DNA from: Lutispora sp.
GTDB taxonomy: Bacteria > Bacillota > Clostridia > Lutisporales > Lutisporaceae
NCBI GenBank assembly: GCA_030834765.1
Contig: JAUQXG010000154.1
Coordinates: 1 to 13,685 of the forward strand
Direction of reading: 5' to 3'
Length of the DNA: 13,685 nucleotides
In this document: positions 12,116 to 13,685 of the stretch, in pieces
Layout: every line of letters starts with the position of its first letter
How positions within the stretch are numbered: the stretch's first letter is position 1
Program-made: the position numbers and the translations under genes
Notes under the pieces: model-generated
What the model was told of the DNA's origin: nothing
The model's input: only the letters and a program-made list of their open reading frames with translations
Database searches by the model: none

Positions 12116-13159
12116 ATGCAGCTTAGGAGAAAAATAAAGGTGCTGGTAGTAGATGATAGCATGGTATTTAGGGAAATATTATCTAGAGGAATTTCATCTG
12201 ATTCAAATATAGAGGTAGTAGCTACAGCAAATGACCCCTTTGATGCAAGGGATAAGATTATTAAATACGAGCCTGATGTTATGACTTGTGATGTAGAAAT
12301 GCCTAAAATGAGTGGTATCGAGTTTATCCGAAGGCTTATGCCTCAATATCCTTTACCTGTCATTGTAGTAAGTACCATTAGTGGAACAGTGTTTGATGCA
12401 ATGAATGCAGGAGCAGTTGACTTTGTAGCCAAACCTGATGTAAGTTCAGTAAATAGTGTGGAAAACTTTATTAATGAGATGATAATAAAGGTGAAGATCG
12501 CTTCTACTGCTAAGGTGTCCCATTGGAAAGCAGAGAATCTTTCGAAAAAGATTTACAATAATTCTAATGCTGGTGGCAATTCTAATACAGAAATCAGAAA
12601 AGTGATCGCAATTGGTGCTTCAACTGGAGGAACTGAGGCTATCTATAGCATTCTAAAATCATTACCTAAAAGTATACCTGGAATTGTTATTGTACAACAT
12701 ATTCCTCCTGTTTTCTCTTCTATGTTTGCCGAAAGACTTAATAATTCGACTAATCTGGATGTGAAAGAAGCTAGGACAGGTGATTGGATTGAAGAAGGAC
12801 GAGTATTGATAGCTCCTGGAGATCAGCATATGAAAATTAGGAGAATAGGTGACAAATATAAAGTAGAATGCTTTGAGGGTAATAAAGTAAATGGACATTG
12901 CCCTTCAGTTGACATTCTTCTTGAATCAGTGGCAAAAGAGGCAGGGACAGATGCTATAGGAGTGATACTTACTGGTATGGGCTATGATGGGGCAAAAGGG
13001 CTTCTTTCAATGAAAAGAAAAGGCGCAAGAACCATAGGGCAAGATGAGGCATCTTCTATAGTTTATGGTATGCCAAAGGTTGCTTTTAATATAGGGGCGG
13101 TGGAAAAGCAAACTTCATTAAGCAACATTGCCCAACTCATATACACTATGCTGAGGTAA
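12116..13159 (+). CDS. cheB: CheB, receptor glutamate methylesterase/glutamine deamidase
   Basis: A 347-residue enzyme. The receiver (about 6-125) has D13/D14, phospho-acceptor D59 (VMTCDVEMPKMSG), T87 and K106. A linker of about 35 residues, rich in Asn/Ser near 146-158, leads to the methylesterase domain (about 162-345) with catalytic S169 (GASTGG), H195 (QHIPP) and D291 (TGMGYDG). Phosphorylation by CheA activates removal of methyl groups from the receptor, opposing CheR. It starts 24 bases after cheR; SD GAGGTGAT (12105-12112) precedes the ATG. It appears complete and intact. No cheD follows, so any receptor deamidation would fall to CheB or a distant gene. Confidence 0.95.
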   Translation: MQLRRKIKVLVVDDSMVFREILSRGISSDSNIEVVATANDPFDARDKIIKYEPDVMTCDVEMPKMSGIEFIRRLMPQYPLPVIVVSTISGTVFDAMNAGAVDFVAKPDVSSVNSVENFINEMIIKVKIASTAKVSHWKAENLSKKIYNNSNAGGNSNTEIRKVIAIGASTGGTEAIYSILKSLPKSIPGIVIVQHIPPVFSSMFAERLNNSTNLDVKEARTGDWIEEGRVLIAPGDQHMKIRRIGDKYKVECFEGNKVNGHCPSVDILLESVAKEAGTDAIGVILTGMGYDGAKGLLSMKRKGARTIGQDEASSIVYGMPKVAFNIGAVEKQTSLSNIAQLIYTMLR

Positions 13160-13171
13160 GTTCAACTAGGA

Positions 13172-13198
13172 GCTAATTTAAATATTCAGTAAATTAGC
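13172..13198 (+). other. 9-bp inverted repeat in the cheB-PAS gene gap
   Basis: GCTAATTTA (13172-13180), 9-base spacer, TAAATTAGC (13190-13198): perfect arms, AT-rich, no T-run. Too weak in GC for a terminator. It may be an operator or an mRNA stem before the next gene. Confidence 0.4.
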
Positions 13199-13229
13199 AT
13201 TAGATTATAGAAAGCAAAGGTGGTTAACA

Positions 13230-13685
13230 ATGCCCATAAGAAAGTTAACTAGAGAAAGTCATAATTTTACAGATACTATTTTGTCTTGTATGGGTGATGG
13301 GATTATCTCAGTTGATCTTACCAGTAAAATAATATATATGAATATTGCGGCAGAAAATATAGTAGGCTGGAAGGCGAATGAGGCCTATGGCAAAGATTTT
13401 AATATAGTATTTCCGGTTTTTAAGTCAGATATAGGAGTGCGATTAGAAAGCCCCATCGCTCGAGTTCTTAAAGCTGATACGATGGTTGGACTTGAGAATA
13501 ATTCTATTATTATAACAAAGGATGGCATCCACAAGTATATCTCAGCCAGCTGCTCTCCAATTAGAGATTCAAGTGAGGTTACGAACGGTGTTGTAGTAGT
13601 ATTTCGTGATATTACAAAATTAAAAACCTTAGAAATCGAGCATCTGAATGAAGAAAATAATTTGAAAACCATATTCAACCATGCG
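13230..13685 (+). CDS. PAS-domain signalling protein, N-terminal part (3' truncated by window edge)
   Basis: ATG 13230, with AAAGGTGG (13216-13223) 6 bases upstream, opens a frame that stays open to the window end (152 codons). Residues about 14-130 form one PAS domain: ILSCMGDGIISVDLTSKIIYMN, the AAENIVGW helix, and a closing VTNGVVVVFRDITKLK. A charged linker (about 131-145) then leads into NLKTIFNHA, which looks like the start of a second PAS. No membrane segment is seen, so it is probably cytosolic. The output domain lies outside the window: a histidine kinase, GGDEF or sigma-54 activator would all fit. Its place 70 bases after cheB, on the same strand, suggests it belongs to the chemosensory transcript or acts alongside it. 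Confidence 0.85.
   Translation, partial: MPIRKLTRESHNFTDTILSCMGDGIISVDLTSKIIYMNIAAENIVGWKANEAYGKDFNIVFPVFKSDIGVRLESPIARVLKADTMVGLENNSIIITKDGIHKYISASCSPIRDSSEVTNGVVVVFRDITKLKTLEIEHLNEENNLKTIFNHA

Noticed and set aside
1..13685. Mobile elements, CRISPR arrays, tRNA or rRNA genes
   Set aside because: No transposase or integrase motif, regular spaced repeats, or tRNA cloverleaf/TTCRA-type signatures were found by eye in either strand.

Overview
The window is low-GC DNA with strong AGGAGG-type ribosome binding sites, short intergenic gaps, occasional TTG/GTG starts and clear sigma-A promoters. The gene set (ECF biotin S-component, CitA/DcuS-type two-component pair, complete che set) fits an anaerobic, motile or chemosensing member of the Bacillota, most likely Clostridia in the broad sense. 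No mobile element, tRNA, rRNA or CRISPR array was seen.

Left part (1-1160): the 3' end of an EamA/DMT transporter, then bioY behind a near-palindromic site that matches the Gram-positive BirA operator architecture, closed by a strong terminator. Next (1189-3593): a sensor kinase/response regulator pair of the CitA/DcuS-CitB/DcuR (SpoB-like H-box) family, driven by an extended -10 promoter with a palindrome at the presumed transcription start. It ends in a bidirectional terminator shared with a convergent MFS transporter gene (minus strand, TTG start, own promoter and leader palindrome). The pair has no dicarboxylate or citrate transporter beside it in this window, and its sensor domain lacks residues that bind carboxylate in the E. 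coli homologue.

Centre (4890-5462): a small membrane-anchored FMN_bind-domain protein with a degenerate flavin motif, followed by a terminator.

Right part (5570-13685): a TetR-family gene with a perfect consensus promoter (TTGACA-17-TATAAT) and a 12-bp palindrome over its probable start site. Thirty bases after it comes a complete chemotaxis cluster, cheY-cheA-[leader]-cheW-mcp-cheR-cheB, then the start of a multi-PAS signalling protein that runs off the window. No terminator is visible between tetR and cheY, so the regulator probably heads the transcription unit. The system has the adaptation enzymes CheR and CheB but no cheC, cheD or cheV in view. Its receptor aligns without gaps to the E. 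coli Tsr signalling domain (36-heptad pattern, by eye) and ends in EFGKY, a match to the CheR/CheB tethering pentapeptide.

How it works together: the receptor controls CheA through CheW, CheA phosphorylates CheY (output) and CheB (feedback), and CheR/CheB set receptor methylation. The least ordinary parts are the TetR-headed layout, the 187-base cheA-cheW gap with two short ORFs and two tandem hairpins in front of an SD-less cheW start, the pentapeptide receptor in a low-GC Gram-positive background, and several promoter-proximal palindromes. No wholly new system is demonstrated.
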